A stretch of 36,090 bases of DNA, taken from assembly GCA_947630855.1 (NCBI GenBank), contig CANRJF010000023.1, positions 1 through 36,090 on the forward strand, given 5' to 3'. Numbering within the stretch: the first letter of the stretch is position 1; every line of letters begins with the position of its first letter. The notes beneath the pieces were generated by a model. It was given only the letters and a program-made list of their open reading frames with translations, made no database searches and was not told where the DNA came from. This stretch comes from an uncultured Lachnospiraceae bacterium. Its GTDB lineage: Bacteria > Bacillota > Clostridia > Lachnospirales > Lachnospiraceae. Position numbers and translations under genes: made by a program. Positions 14,221-21,814 of this stretch are shown here, piece after piece.

Positions 14221-15407
14221 AAAATCTTTCAGTGAGAAAAACCATACTGCTGTATTTATCAATCAGCCTGTTTGCCAGCTTTCTGCTCTCTGCTTCGGTA
14301 GTGGGCGCTGCATCCCGTATACAGGAGCAGGTCTGGTGGAAGTATGTAAATCAGGATGAATTTTTTAAGGCAGCAAGTGGAGAATATGGGGCAGAAGGGA
14401 ACATCCCCTATTATCTTACGGATGTCCCAAGACCCAATGCTTTGGATATGAGCGGGACGGATCATTTTGTGTCTGAATTTTGTGATTTTTTACAGACCTA
14501 TACGGTTTTGATTTTATCCATTTTCGCGTCCTTTGTCTCTGTTTTCCTTTTTTATAAGCATAAATTAGAAAAGCCTATTGAGGAACTAAACCAGGCGTCA
14601 AAAAGAATTGCCGGAGATGATTTGGATTTTCATATCACCTATGATACCCAGGATGAAATGGGGCGTCTGTGCCGGGAATTTGAGCGGATGCGCAGCCAGC
14701 TTGCACAGAATAATCAAAAGCTGTGGCGGATGGTGGAAGAAGAGAGGGCGCTTAAGGCGGCAATCGCCCATGATATCCGTTCACCGCTGTCTGTTTTGAA
14801 GGGATATCAGGAGATGCTTACAGATTACCTTCCTGATGGAACCATTGATATGGAAAAGGCAATGGAAATGCTCATGGAGAGCAGAAAACAAATTGACCGT
14901 ATGGATACTTTTGTGGAGGACATGCGGAAAATGAGCAGCCTAAAGCAGCGGGCTGTAAAGAGCAGACCTATTACGGCAGAAGAACTGGAAAAGGATATTA
15001 GGGCGGAACTTGTCATCCTGCAGGAAAAAGAAAACAGACAGGTTCGGTTAGACGTGGAAGGCATGATGCAGGCTTTTTACGGAGACAAAGAAATTATTCT
15101 GGAAGTGGCGGAAAACCTGCTGTCCAACGCCCTGCGGCATGCACAGAAACAGGTAGAGGTAAAGGTTTGTGTGACATGGCAGGAACTGCGGATACTTGTG
15201 CAGGATGACGGGGCAGGTTTTTTAGAGGATGCGGAAACCGTCACAAAAGCCTTTCATCAGCAGAATGTAAAGGACAGTCTGAAACATGCGGGAATGGGAA
15301 TGTATATCAGCAGGCTCTACTGTGAGAAACATGGGGGAAAACTGCTGCTTGAAAATAAGGAAACGGGCGGAGCCGTGGTGACTGCGGTATTTTGTCGGAT
15401 TGCGTAA
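14208..15407 (+). CDS. Sensor histidine kinase with extracellular loop and HAMP domain
   Basis: The 399-aa protein has transmembrane helices at about 13-33 and 97-116, enclosing an extracytoplasmic loop of about 60 residues, a HAMP segment (EKPIEELNQASKRIAGDDLD), and H188 in AIAHDIRSPLSVLKGY. The ATPase domain carries AENLLSNALRHA, QDDGAGF and GMGMYISRLYCEKHGG. It pairs with the response regulator just upstream. ATG 14208 is preferred; ATG 14190 in the same frame is an alternative. The stop codon lies in the loop of a terminator hairpin. The signal is unknown; such systems next to ABC-2 exporters often respond to cell-envelope antibiotics or peptides. Confidence 0.9.
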   Translation: MEKIKNLSVRKTILLYLSISLFASFLLSASVVGAASRIQEQVWWKYVNQDEFFKAASGEYGAEGNIPYYLTDVPRPNALDMSGTDHFVSEFCDFLQTYTVLILSIFASFVSVFLFYKHKLEKPIEELNQASKRIAGDDLDFHITYDTQDEMGRLCREFERMRSQLAQNNQKLWRMVEEERALKAAIAHDIRSPLSVLKGYQEMLTDYLPDGTIDMEKAMEMLMESRKQIDRMDTFVEDMRKMSSLKQRAVKSRPITAEELEKDIRAELVILQEKENRQVRLDVEGMMQAFYGDKEIILEVAENLLSNALRHAQKQVEVKVCVTWQELRILVQDDGAGFLEDAETVTKAFHQQNVKDSLKHAGMGMYISRLYCEKHGGKLLLENKETGGAVVTAVFCRIA

Positions 15408-15421
15408 GCAATCCTTTTTTT
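15397..15421 (+). terminator. Terminator overlapping the kinase stop codon
   Basis: GGATTGC at 15397-15403 and GCAATCC at 15408-15414 form a 7-bp stem with a GTAA loop that contains part of the stop codon, followed by seven T at 15415-15421. It separates the regulatory genes from the exporter operon. Confidence 0.85.
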
Positions 15422-15430
15422 GCATTTTTG

Positions 15431-15467
15431 TTTGATTGTCTTTTTGTTGTGATTTCGGATTTACAAT
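15431..15467 (+). promoter_or_regulatory. Promoter of the ABC exporter operon with shared 19-bp element
   Basis: TTTGATTGTCTTTTTGTTG at 15431-15449 is followed after 12 bp by TACAAT at 15462-15467. No good -35 box exists at 17 bp, consistent with an activator-dependent promoter. Sequence and spacing match the element at 13491. AGAGGTG precedes the ATG at 15498. Confidence 0.65.
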
Positions 15468-15497
15468 CAGGATATCAAATCAAGAGAGGTGAAAACA

Positions 15498-16571
15498 ATG
15501 AAAGCAATTATGAAAAGAGAAATCAGAAATTATCTGAAAAGGCCGCTGTTCTGGGCAGGTGTTTTGATTGTAATATTTGGGGTCTATCAAAACGTAAAGC
15601 CTTACCTTATGATTCATTATGTAAATTCCCAGGAAGAACTTGACATCCTTACAAAGGATAATCCGGCAACTGTCATGGATGCAGATGTTTCAGACGGTTA
15701 TGTACCCACCAGTGAAAAAGACAGAAGAAAGATATGGGAGGAAGCCATAGGGGAAATTCTGACTGCCGAGTTTGAAATGACAGAGGAAGAGGCCAAAACC
15801 GTGATAGAAAACATGGAAAACATGGAGATACATGAGGCCTGCCGTTATCTGGAACAGGAATATGATTTTTACGGCGCAGTTTATTACTGGGAGGATGCCA
15901 TGTACCATAAGGGAACCGTGGAGGAAATCAATTCCTACATTGAGAGCAGGCTGGAGGATAAAAGCTTTTCCTATTATTTCTCCAGAAAATTTGCGGATTT
16001 TGCAGGGCTTTTTATGGCTTTTTTTGCCACAATTATGCTTGCCCTCCTGTTTTGGCAGGATACCAGAAAAGACACATACCAGCTTCTACATACAAAACCT
16101 GTGGGGGCAGGAGAGTATGTCCTTGGAAAAGCGGCGGGAGGCTTTTTTGTCTGCCTGCTTGTCCTTGCAGTCTTAAATCTGATATTTTGGGCAGCCTGCT
16201 GTATCTGTACAAAAGGCAATGGTTTTGAAGTACATCTTACAGATTTTCTCATAGCAACCCTGCTTTATATTCTGCCAAATATGCTGATGATTGTATGCGT
16301 GTACAGCCTGATATCCCTGCTGTTTTTAAATCCTCTGCCTGCGGTACCCCTTTTAATCCTCCACATGATATATTCCAATACGGGTAAAAGGAATGCAGAG
16401 GGCGTGTTTGGATATTACGGGCGTCCCCTGGCGATTATGGTACGGTTCCCGGGGCCTTTGTTTGACACCACACCGCCGCCTATGGCAGTGATGAACCAGA
16501 GTTTTCTGGTGCTGGCATCCGCAGCAATTCTTTTTATTTGTGTAGGATTGTGGAAAAGGAGGAGGATGTAA
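15498..16571 (+). CDS. ABC-2-type transporter membrane protein
   Basis: The 357-aa protein has one N-terminal transmembrane helix (about 15-33), a soluble, probably extracellular, region of about 120 residues rich in Glu/Asp, then five or so further helices in the C-terminal half, including AGLFMAFFATIMLALLFW and FLIATLLYILPNMLMIVCVY. This is the ABC-2/YtrC-like design of exporters of peptides or antibiotics. GTG 15489 is possible, but AGAGGTG makes ATG 15498 the better start. Its stop overlaps the next start by one base (TAATG). It works with the next two genes; the substrate is unknown. Confidence 0.8.
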   Translation: MKAIMKREIRNYLKRPLFWAGVLIVIFGVYQNVKPYLMIHYVNSQEELDILTKDNPATVMDADVSDGYVPTSEKDRRKIWEEAIGEILTAEFEMTEEEAKTVIENMENMEIHEACRYLEQEYDFYGAVYYWEDAMYHKGTVEEINSYIESRLEDKSFSYYFSRKFADFAGLFMAFFATIMLALLFWQDTRKDTYQLLHTKPVGAGEYVLGKAAGGFFVCLLVLAVLNLIFWAACCICTKGNGFEVHLTDFLIATLLYILPNMLMIVCVYSLISLLFLNPLPAVPLLILHMIYSNTGKRNAEGVFGYYGRPLAIMVRFPGPLFDTTPPPMAVMNQSFLVLASAAILFICVGLWKRRRM

Positions 16572-17233
16572 TGAAGAAAGAAATAAAAATCTGCCTGCCC
16601 TTTTATAAACTGTCGTATTCCCTGTTTTTCGTCTGTGTTTTAAGCGTGATCCGGGGGGTGGCGTTTACGGATGAAATCGGCCTTGCGCTGGAGCCTATGA
16701 TGGCGTTATTAGCGGCAGTGTTCTGTGCGGATACTTATGTACAGGAAATCGCCAGTAAAAGGTCAGAAGTGGAACGGCTCTATCCCCTGAAGAACAGAAT
16801 TTTTTCCATATACCAAAGGATTGGGTTACAGGAGATTTATCTGCTCCTTCTTGCTGCCGCAGGCTATGGGCTGTTTTTTATGATACAGAGGCCGGTTCCG
16901 CTTTTTCAGGAGGAGCCTTATGGATGGGGCCTGTTTGGAAGTTACATGGCGGCTGTTGTAGTCACGCTGGTTTTCTGGGGAATGCTGTCCCATACTATAT
17001 CCTGCCTGTTTCAAACCATGTGGGCGGGAATCGGAGGCTGCCTTGTTTTGTGGGTATTTACAAATTCTAAGGCGGGGGATGAGATTTTGGGCAAATGGAA
17101 TGTGTTTTCCTATGCGTTTCGGGATATTGAAGACAGAGGAGATTTTGGCTGGCTGTGGGGGAAACTTGTGTGCGCCGCACTGTGTCTGGTGATGGCGGGA
17201 ATGCTTCCCAAAATAATAAGAAAGAGAGGATAG
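16571..17233 (+). CDS. Membrane protein, second subunit of the ABC exporter
   Basis: The 220-aa protein has about six predicted hydrophobic helices (for example YSLFFVCVLSVIRGVAF, IYLLLLAAAGYGLFFMI, MAAVVVTLVFWGMLSHTI) and ends in a basic tail KIIRKRG. GGAGGA lies before ATG 16571, and it is joined to the preceding gene by a one-base overlap and to the ATPase gene by a 4-bp gap. The family is not recognised by name; its position implies that it forms the transport channel together with the first membrane protein. Confidence 0.75.
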   Translation: MKKEIKICLPFYKLSYSLFFVCVLSVIRGVAFTDEIGLALEPMMALLAAVFCADTYVQEIASKRSEVERLYPLKNRIFSIYQRIGLQEIYLLLLAAAGYGLFFMIQRPVPLFQEEPYGWGLFGSYMAAVVVTLVFWGMLSHTISCLFQTMWAGIGGCLVLWVFTNSKAGDEILGKWNVFSYAFRDIEDRGDFGWLWGKLVCAALCLVMAGMLPKIIRKRG

Positions 17234-17237
17234 ACTT

Positions 17238-18131
17238 ATGAGTATAAAAATAAATGACCTGACTGTGACTTTTAAAAACGGAGTGACTGCGATTAAACAT
17301 GCAAATCTGGAAATCCCCCAAGGGATTTTCGGCCTGCTGGGAGAAAACGGCGCCGGAAAGACCACCCTTATGCGGGTATTGACAACGCTTTTGCCTCCCA
17401 CCGAGGGGACAGTGGATTTGGACGGCATAATGTATTACGAAGGAAACTATGAAAAAATTCAGAAAAAAATCGGCTATCTTCCACAGGAGATTGAACTCTA
17501 TCCGGGGCTTACCATAGAGGAGTGCCTGGAATATATGGGGGCTCTGGCAGGCGTGCCAAAGGATCTCTGCAAAAAACGCATTGCAGAGTATCTGGAAATG
17601 ACCAGCTTGAGTGAGCACCGGAAAAAGAAAATGCGGCAGCTTTCCGGCGGTATGAAAAGGAGGGTGGGGCTTGTGCAGGCGCTTTTAAATGAACCGGAAT
17701 TTCTGATTGTAGACGAACCTACCACAGGGCTGGACCCGGAGGAGCGCATTCGTATCCGCAATCTGCTGGCAGATTTTTCCGAAAAACGTACCGTGCTTTT
17801 TTCTACTCATGTGGTGGAAGATTTGACAGCCACCTGTAACCGACTGGCTGTGATGAAAAAGGGAGAATTTTTGTATGCAGGAGGAATGAGAGAACTTCTG
17901 GATGAAGCAAGAGGGCATGTATGGGTGTGTGAAGCAGGGGATGATGAGCAGGCCAGAGAGCTGGAAAGAAAGTATCATGTGTCGTCGAAGCAGTATACGA
18001 AAGATGGGATACGGCTGAGGATTATTTGTGAAAATAAACCGGATATCCCCTGCGCATCATGTGAGGTCTCTTTGGAGGATGCTTATATTTATCTGATGAA
18101 CAGGAAAAATTATAGTAAACGCATTAAATAA
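17238..18131 (+). CDS. ABC transporter ATP-binding protein of the exporter
   Basis: The 297-aa ATPase has a Walker A GENGAGKTT at 35-43, Q-loop Q83 in GYLPQE, signature LSGGM at 135-139, Walker B FLIVDE at 155-160, D-loop GLDP and H191 in FSTHVVED. A C-terminal accessory region of about 90 residues follows, as in antibiotic and bacteriocin exporter ATPases. It is the last gene of the operon driven from 15431-15467. The last codons and stop form the left half of a 17-bp perfect palindrome. Confidence 0.95.
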   Translation: MSIKINDLTVTFKNGVTAIKHANLEIPQGIFGLLGENGAGKTTLMRVLTTLLPPTEGTVDLDGIMYYEGNYEKIQKKIGYLPQEIELYPGLTIEECLEYMGALAGVPKDLCKKRIAEYLEMTSLSEHRKKKMRQLSGGMKRRVGLVQALLNEPEFLIVDEPTTGLDPEERIRIRNLLADFSEKRTVLFSTHVVEDLTATCNRLAVMKKGEFLYAGGMRELLDEARGHVWVCEAGDDEQARELERKYHVSSKQYTKDGIRLRIICENKPDIPCASCEVSLEDAYIYLMNRKNYSKRIK

Positions 18132-18147
18132 ATGCGTTTACTATAAT
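18109..18147. repeat. 17-bp perfect palindrome spanning the ATPase stop codon
   Basis: Positions 18109-18125 and 18131-18147 are perfectly complementary with a 5-nt loop, and the TAA at 18129-18131 lies at the centre. No T run follows, so it is not a classical terminator. It could be an mRNA 3'-end stabiliser, a bidirectional transcription stop for converging transcripts, or a protein-binding site. Confidence 0.75.
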
Positions 18148-18176
18148 GCAGAAGATAAAAATAGTATGTGCAATGA

Positions 18177-18259
18177 AAAGCGGGCAGCCCCCTGGGATTA
18201 AGGGACCGCCGATAAAAAACTTACACATTTTACTTGACAAACCCGGATTTGCCCGCTTT
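18177..18259. repeat. Intergenic element bounded by 10-bp inverted repeats
   Basis: AAAGCGGGCA at 18177-18186 and TGCCCGCTTT at 18250-18259 flank about 63 bp that includes the near-palindrome AAACCCGGATTT (18239-18250). On the minus strand the outer arm runs into TTTT, so it may terminate the lipoprotein transcript. On the plus strand TTGACA at 18234-18239 and TTTATA at 18257-18262 (17 bp) resemble a promoter pointing into the antisense of the lipoprotein gene. It may be a small repeat or insertion remnant. Confidence 0.5.
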
Positions 18260-18265
18260 ATACAG

Positions 18266-18724
18266 TTATTCCTCACTTTGTTCCTGCGCCGATTCCACAT
18301 AGACAATGGAAGAATCTCCCTTTATGGATTGTTCCACAACTGCCTGGGAAAGTTTTTTGAAGTTTTTTCCGGAATTGCTGGCACCTGATAAGCAGTCTAT
18401 TTCCGGCAGCGTACTTTGGCCCGTAAGCTGGGCTGCATAATATCTGGTGTATTCATTGGGGTATGTGCCGGTAGCAGGCCTCATATTCTTCATGTAGGCG
18501 TTATCCCAGCTTTTAATAAAACCACTGGCATTTTCTGCATTAAATTCTGTGGAAATAATGCATCCGTTTTTTACGGTGATGGTAACATATTCCTTCCAGC
18601 CAAAAGAGTAATCCGACATCTGCGCCGTGTATGTACCATCCTGCATTTTAGTCTGGGTATCGCCGCATCCTCCCATAATCAAAATGAATATAAGGCATAC
18701 GCCCGTTAAAATATATTTTTTCAT
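18266..18724 (-). CDS. Lipoprotein with FMN-binding (FMN_bind-like) domain
   Basis: The 152-aa product has a signal peptide with lipobox LIMGGC (lipidated C20), so it is anchored outside the membrane. The mature part shows DGTYTAQMSDYSFGWKEYVT, VKNGCIISTEFNAENASG, and the C-terminal LSGASNSGKNF, the position where FMN is covalently attached to Thr/Ser in FMN_bind domains (consensus S/T-G-A-T/S). Related lipoproteins such as PplA carry electrons across the cell wall. It follows a chemoreceptor gene by 27 bp on the same strand with TTGGAGG before the ATG, suggesting a two-gene unit. Flavinylation is inferred; the flavin transferase ApbE is not in the window. Confidence 0.75.
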   Translation of the reverse strand: MKKYILTGVCLIFILIMGGCGDTQTKMQDGTYTAQMSDYSFGWKEYVTITVKNGCIISTEFNAENASGFIKSWDNAYMKNMRPATGTYPNEYTRYYAAQLTGQSTLPEIDCLSGASNSGKNFKKLSQAVVEQSIKGDSSIVYVESAQEQSEE

Positions 18725-18751
18725 GTGATGTCCTCCAAATTGTATTAATGA

Positions 18752-20737
18752 TTAATGAAATTCAAATCTTTCTAACAGTTCTTTCAATTTCTTTGATTCC
18801 GAATCCAGTTCCACACTTACATCCGCAGTATTTTCCGCGCAGGTAAGGTTCTGCTGGGTAATGGAGGAAAGTTCTTCAATTCTGCCGGACATGCCTTCTA
18901 AGGATGTTTCCTGTATGTTTACCGTCTCTGAAAGCCGCACAGCAATATCTGTCACCGCATTGGAACTTTTTTGGATTTCTTCAAGTGCCTGGGAAGTTTC
19001 TGCCGTCAGCTTCACCCCTTTGCGGATAAGGTGGGTGGCAGTGGACAGCATATCCACCGTATTTTTTGCCGCCTGGGAACTTTGTCCTGCAAGCTGTCTC
19101 ACCTCGCCTGCCACAACGGCAAATCCTTTTCCTGCCGGGCCCACTCTCTGGGCTTCCACAGAAGCATTGATGGCAAGAATATTGGTCTGCTGGGCAATAT
19201 CTTCAATAAGGTTGCTGATTTTTGTGATATCCGCTGCATTTTGTGAAATATTTTCCATGGCAGTGGTAAGTTCATCCATCTTCCTGTTGCCTTCAGAAAT
19301 TTGTTCCGCAATTTCCGCTGCCCGCTGCATAGTTTCTTTTGTATTTTTCGTTACGTCACTTAAATTGTCCTTGATGTTTGCCACTTCCGAATTTAAATCC
19401 GCCATGGCATTTGTCTGGCTTTGCGCTGACTGCTGTAACTCCTGTGACTGGCTTCCCATATTTAATGCCGTGTCAGTCAGCCTTAAAGCTGTCTGGTTAA
19501 TCTGCATCATCATTTGATTCATAGATTCAATAATATGGGTCAAAGATTCTTTTAGTACTCCAAAATCTCCATGGTAGTCACCGTCAGCGGAAACATTTAA
19601 ATTGCCTTTGGAAATATTATTCAGTACCCTTTGTATTTCCGTAATATATCGGTTCATATTGCAGACCGTACTTTCCAAAGACGTGGACAAAATCTCAACT
19701 TCATCGCCGCTTTTTTTCACTTCTACCTGTGACGTTAAATCCCCTTCTGCCAGTCCGTTTACCCGCAGGATTGCTTTTTTCAATTGCCTGGAAATCATAG
19801 TCGTGGTTATCCAGATAAAAATTAATGCCACGATTAAGGCGCCGCATGTGCCCACCAACGTATTCAGCAGTGCCATATTTGTGGAATGCATATAATCGGT
19901 TTTGGGAACTTCCACTGCAAAGCTCCATCGTGTACCCCGTATCGGGCAGAATGCCACATAGGAGTCCTGTCCGTTTACAATTCCCTGGGCAGTGCCGGTT
20001 TCCCTGCTTAGCATCCTGTCAAAGATACTGTGGGCGGAAGGTTCTGTGTCCATGTCATAGATGTTGACTTCTTCCTTTACAACATCAACCAGCGGGTGTC
20101 CAACTACTTTGCCCTCTTCATTGAGAATCAGCGCCATGCCGTTTTGTCCGATGCGTATGGAGCCTAAAACTTCGCTTAACATATCATAATTATAAATGCC
20201 TACCAGATAGCCCCATGTTTCGTCCTCTGCTTTTACCGGTATACCTACGGGAATGCCCACATAGGTGTCTGTTATAATGGGGTCTGCAATTACCAGGTTG
20301 TCCGTTTCTTCTAAGAGAGATAAAAGTTCCGTATCTTTTATACTGCCAAAAGCCTGCCCGTCAGCAGCCATGACATTGCCGTATTTTGTGTAAAAACCAA
20401 TGCCGTAAAGTTCATAATTATTTCTGGCTTCCACCATGACGGCTGCTTCGTCTGCCTGTGTTGCATTAGAGTTTGTAAGCCGGTTGTCCAAAGCCAGTTC
20501 GCTGATTCTATCAGCCATCAGGTGGATGTTGGATTCCACTGCCGACGCGGACTGGGAGGCCATTGGCTGCAGCACGTCCAGCAAAATGGATTCCGTCAAA
20601 TCCTGCATGGAAAACCGCAGGATGCCGGAACATACAAGCATAACGCCCACTACAATAATGGTAGTGATAGTCATGATTTTAAAGCGGATGCTTCTTTTGG
20701 TTTTCATCTTGTTCTTTTGTTTTTTGAAAGGTTTCAT
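18752..20737 (-). CDS. Methyl-accepting chemotaxis protein with dCache-type sensor
   Basis: The 661-aa chemoreceptor has a basic N-terminus, transmembrane helix 1 (about 20-42), an extracellular sensor of about 250 residues with double-Cache features (LYGIGFYTKYGNVMAADG, WGYLVGIYNYDMLSEVLGSI), transmembrane helix 2 (about 293-315), HAMP, and a cytoplasmic signalling domain. The kinase-contact tip reads DIAQQTNILAINASVEAQR, then VGPAGKGFAVVAGEVRQLA; usual receptors have NAAIEAARAGE there, so the tip is altered. No CheA or CheW gene is nearby. It is transcribed before the FMN-binding lipoprotein and has a probable promoter at 20848-20876. Confidence 0.92.
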   Translation of the reverse strand: MKPFKKQKNKMKTKRSIRFKIMTITTIIVVGVMLVCSGILRFSMQDLTESILLDVLQPMASQSASAVESNIHLMADRISELALDNRLTNSNATQADEAAVMVEARNNYELYGIGFYTKYGNVMAADGQAFGSIKDTELLSLLEETDNLVIADPIITDTYVGIPVGIPVKAEDETWGYLVGIYNYDMLSEVLGSIRIGQNGMALILNEEGKVVGHPLVDVVKEEVNIYDMDTEPSAHSIFDRMLSRETGTAQGIVNGQDSYVAFCPIRGTRWSFAVEVPKTDYMHSTNMALLNTLVGTCGALIVALIFIWITTTMISRQLKKAILRVNGLAEGDLTSQVEVKKSGDEVEILSTSLESTVCNMNRYITEIQRVLNNISKGNLNVSADGDYHGDFGVLKESLTHIIESMNQMMMQINQTALRLTDTALNMGSQSQELQQSAQSQTNAMADLNSEVANIKDNLSDVTKNTKETMQRAAEIAEQISEGNRKMDELTTAMENISQNAADITKISNLIEDIAQQTNILAINASVEAQRVGPAGKGFAVVAGEVRQLAGQSSQAAKNTVDMLSTATHLIRKGVKLTAETSQALEEIQKSSNAVTDIAVRLSETVNIQETSLEGMSGRIEELSSITQQNLTCAENTADVSVELDSESKKLKELLERFEFH

Positions 20738-20847
20738 GTGTCATTTCCCCATATTCGTATATTTCTGCCAAAAGGGGCAGATTCAGGTATTCGGACTGTA
20801 ACAGTATCTGTGGGGATACCCAACAGTTGCCCGTAACATTCTTTTCT

Positions 20848-20876
20848 ATTATACTGTCTTTTTCATTTTTTGTACA
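20848..20876 (-). promoter_or_regulatory. Promoter of the chemoreceptor gene (minus strand)
   Basis: Read on the minus strand, TGTACA (20871-20876) and TATAAT (20848-20853) are 17 bp apart. The leader of about 105 nt to ATG 20737 contains a CTGCC/GGCAG hairpin and another hairpin near 20810-20828 (CTGT...ACAG around GGG/CCC). No known riboswitch class was recognised in it. Confidence 0.6.
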
Positions 20877-20940
20877 CAGGAAATCTGGAATTTTTAAGAT
20901 AGAATAGACTTTACAAAATAAATATGATATGCTATTTATG

Positions 20941-21034
20941 CCCGTGAGCCAAATGATTTGATTTGCCAACAGGTATTCTCTGTTTCAAAAAAACGGCAAA
21001 GCATTTGGCAAATGTGTATGCTCTGGAGTATAAA
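20941..21034 (+). repeat. Structured intergenic repeat, copy 2, with terminal promoter-like sequence
   Basis: This element aligns over its full length with 8708-8797. It starts CCCGTGAGCCAAATGATTTG and carries a 5-bp tandem duplication (ATTTG at 20956-20960 and 20961-20965) absent from copy 1. Pairing: GAGC 20946-20949 with GCTC 21020-21023, ATTTGCCAA 20961-20969 with TTGGCAAAT 21005-21013, CTGTTT 20980-20985 with AAACGG 20991-20996. TTGGCA 21005-21010 and TATAAA 21029-21034 are 18 bp apart, facing the DUF4253 gene. A second promoter-like pair, TTTACA 20910 and TATTTA 20933, would start a transcript at the element's first base. Confidence 0.8.
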
Positions 21035-21068
21035 TATTTAAAAACATGCATTTACGAGGAGGAATTTT

Positions 21069-21788
21069 ATGAATGAAATTACAAAGTCCATCATAGAAAA
21101 AGTAAACTGTCCCCATCAGGTCTTTTCGGAACAGACAGATGTTGATGATGTGGAAAAAGCCTACGAGGAAGCGTTGAAGAAAGGACAAAAACAGGGGTTT
21201 GTCCCTGTATTGGTAGTATCTGATGATACCTTAGAAGAATGGCTTGAAATATTGGAGGATGAGGAGTATCAAAAAGAAGAAATAATTAAAGAAGCAGCAG
21301 GCAGGGGAAAAGAGATTTTAGCAGAACGTTATCAGGAATATATGGAAGATTATGAAGGGGAAGAAAAAGAGTGGAAGGGAAAAATGAGAGACGGGGACAG
21401 CCTGACAGGTTTTACTTCCCTTATGAAGCTGGATGGAGAGGGAATAAAAGAAACCATCCTCTTTGAGATACCTGTAAAAAACCCATGGGAAGTCATTGCT
21501 TATATTCCCATTGGGGGATGGAATGAATGCCCGGAGGCATTGGAGATGATGGAAGTCTGCCGTTACTGGTATGAAACTTATCATGCATTTCCGGCTGTGT
21601 TCTCCCATGATGAACTGGAATTTTATGTGGGAAAAACAAGTCTTTCGAAACAGGAAGCATGGGATCTGGCAAAAGAACACTACGCATTTTCCCCGGACAG
21701 AGTGGACCAATGCACTGCTGAAGGAACATTGGGTGAACTGGCAGATTGTATAAGAAAATCCACTGTCTGGTATTTTTGGTGGGATTAA
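21069..21788 (+). CDS. DUF4253 domain-containing protein
   Basis: The 239-aa protein is acidic and has the conserved DUF4253 C-terminal block: PVKNPWEVIAYIPIGGWNEC, then EMMEVCRYWYETYHAFPAVFS, HDELEFYV, AWDLAKEHYAFSPDRVDQ and KSTVWYFWWD at the end. The N-terminal part contains VPVLVVSDDTLEEWLEIL. Function is unknown; some relatives are found as immunity-like or stress-linked proteins, but nothing here shows that. ACGAGGAGG precedes ATG 21069. It lies just downstream of repeat copy 2, whose promoter-like end faces it, and 26 bp before a YesL-like gene. Confidence 0.85.
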   Translation: MNEITKSIIEKVNCPHQVFSEQTDVDDVEKAYEEALKKGQKQGFVPVLVVSDDTLEEWLEILEDEEYQKEEIIKEAAGRGKEILAERYQEYMEDYEGEEKEWKGKMRDGDSLTGFTSLMKLDGEGIKETILFEIPVKNPWEVIAYIPIGGWNECPEALEMMEVCRYWYETYHAFPAVFSHDELEFYVGKTSLSKQEAWDLAKEHYAFSPDRVDQCTAEGTLGELADCIRKSTVWYFWWD

Positions 21789-21814
21789 TCGCAGCAGGAG
21801 AAAGAAGGATAAAT

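Noticed and set aside
16826-17618. Two long overlapping minus-strand ORFs across the exporter genes
   Set aside because: Antisense to three tightly coupled genes with clear motifs; no ribosome binding sites.
18861-19517. 218-aa plus-strand ORF within the chemoreceptor
   Set aside because: Antisense shadow of the chemoreceptor signalling domain, with the Ser/Ala/Phe-rich composition of reversed codons.
20738-20850. Riboswitch in the chemoreceptor leader
   Set aside because: Hairpins are present, but I could not match the conserved core of the cyclic di-GMP or other common classes.
20679-20969. 96-aa minus-strand ORF at the start of the chemoreceptor
   Set aside because: It spans the predicted promoter and leader of the chemoreceptor and continues out of frame into its gene.
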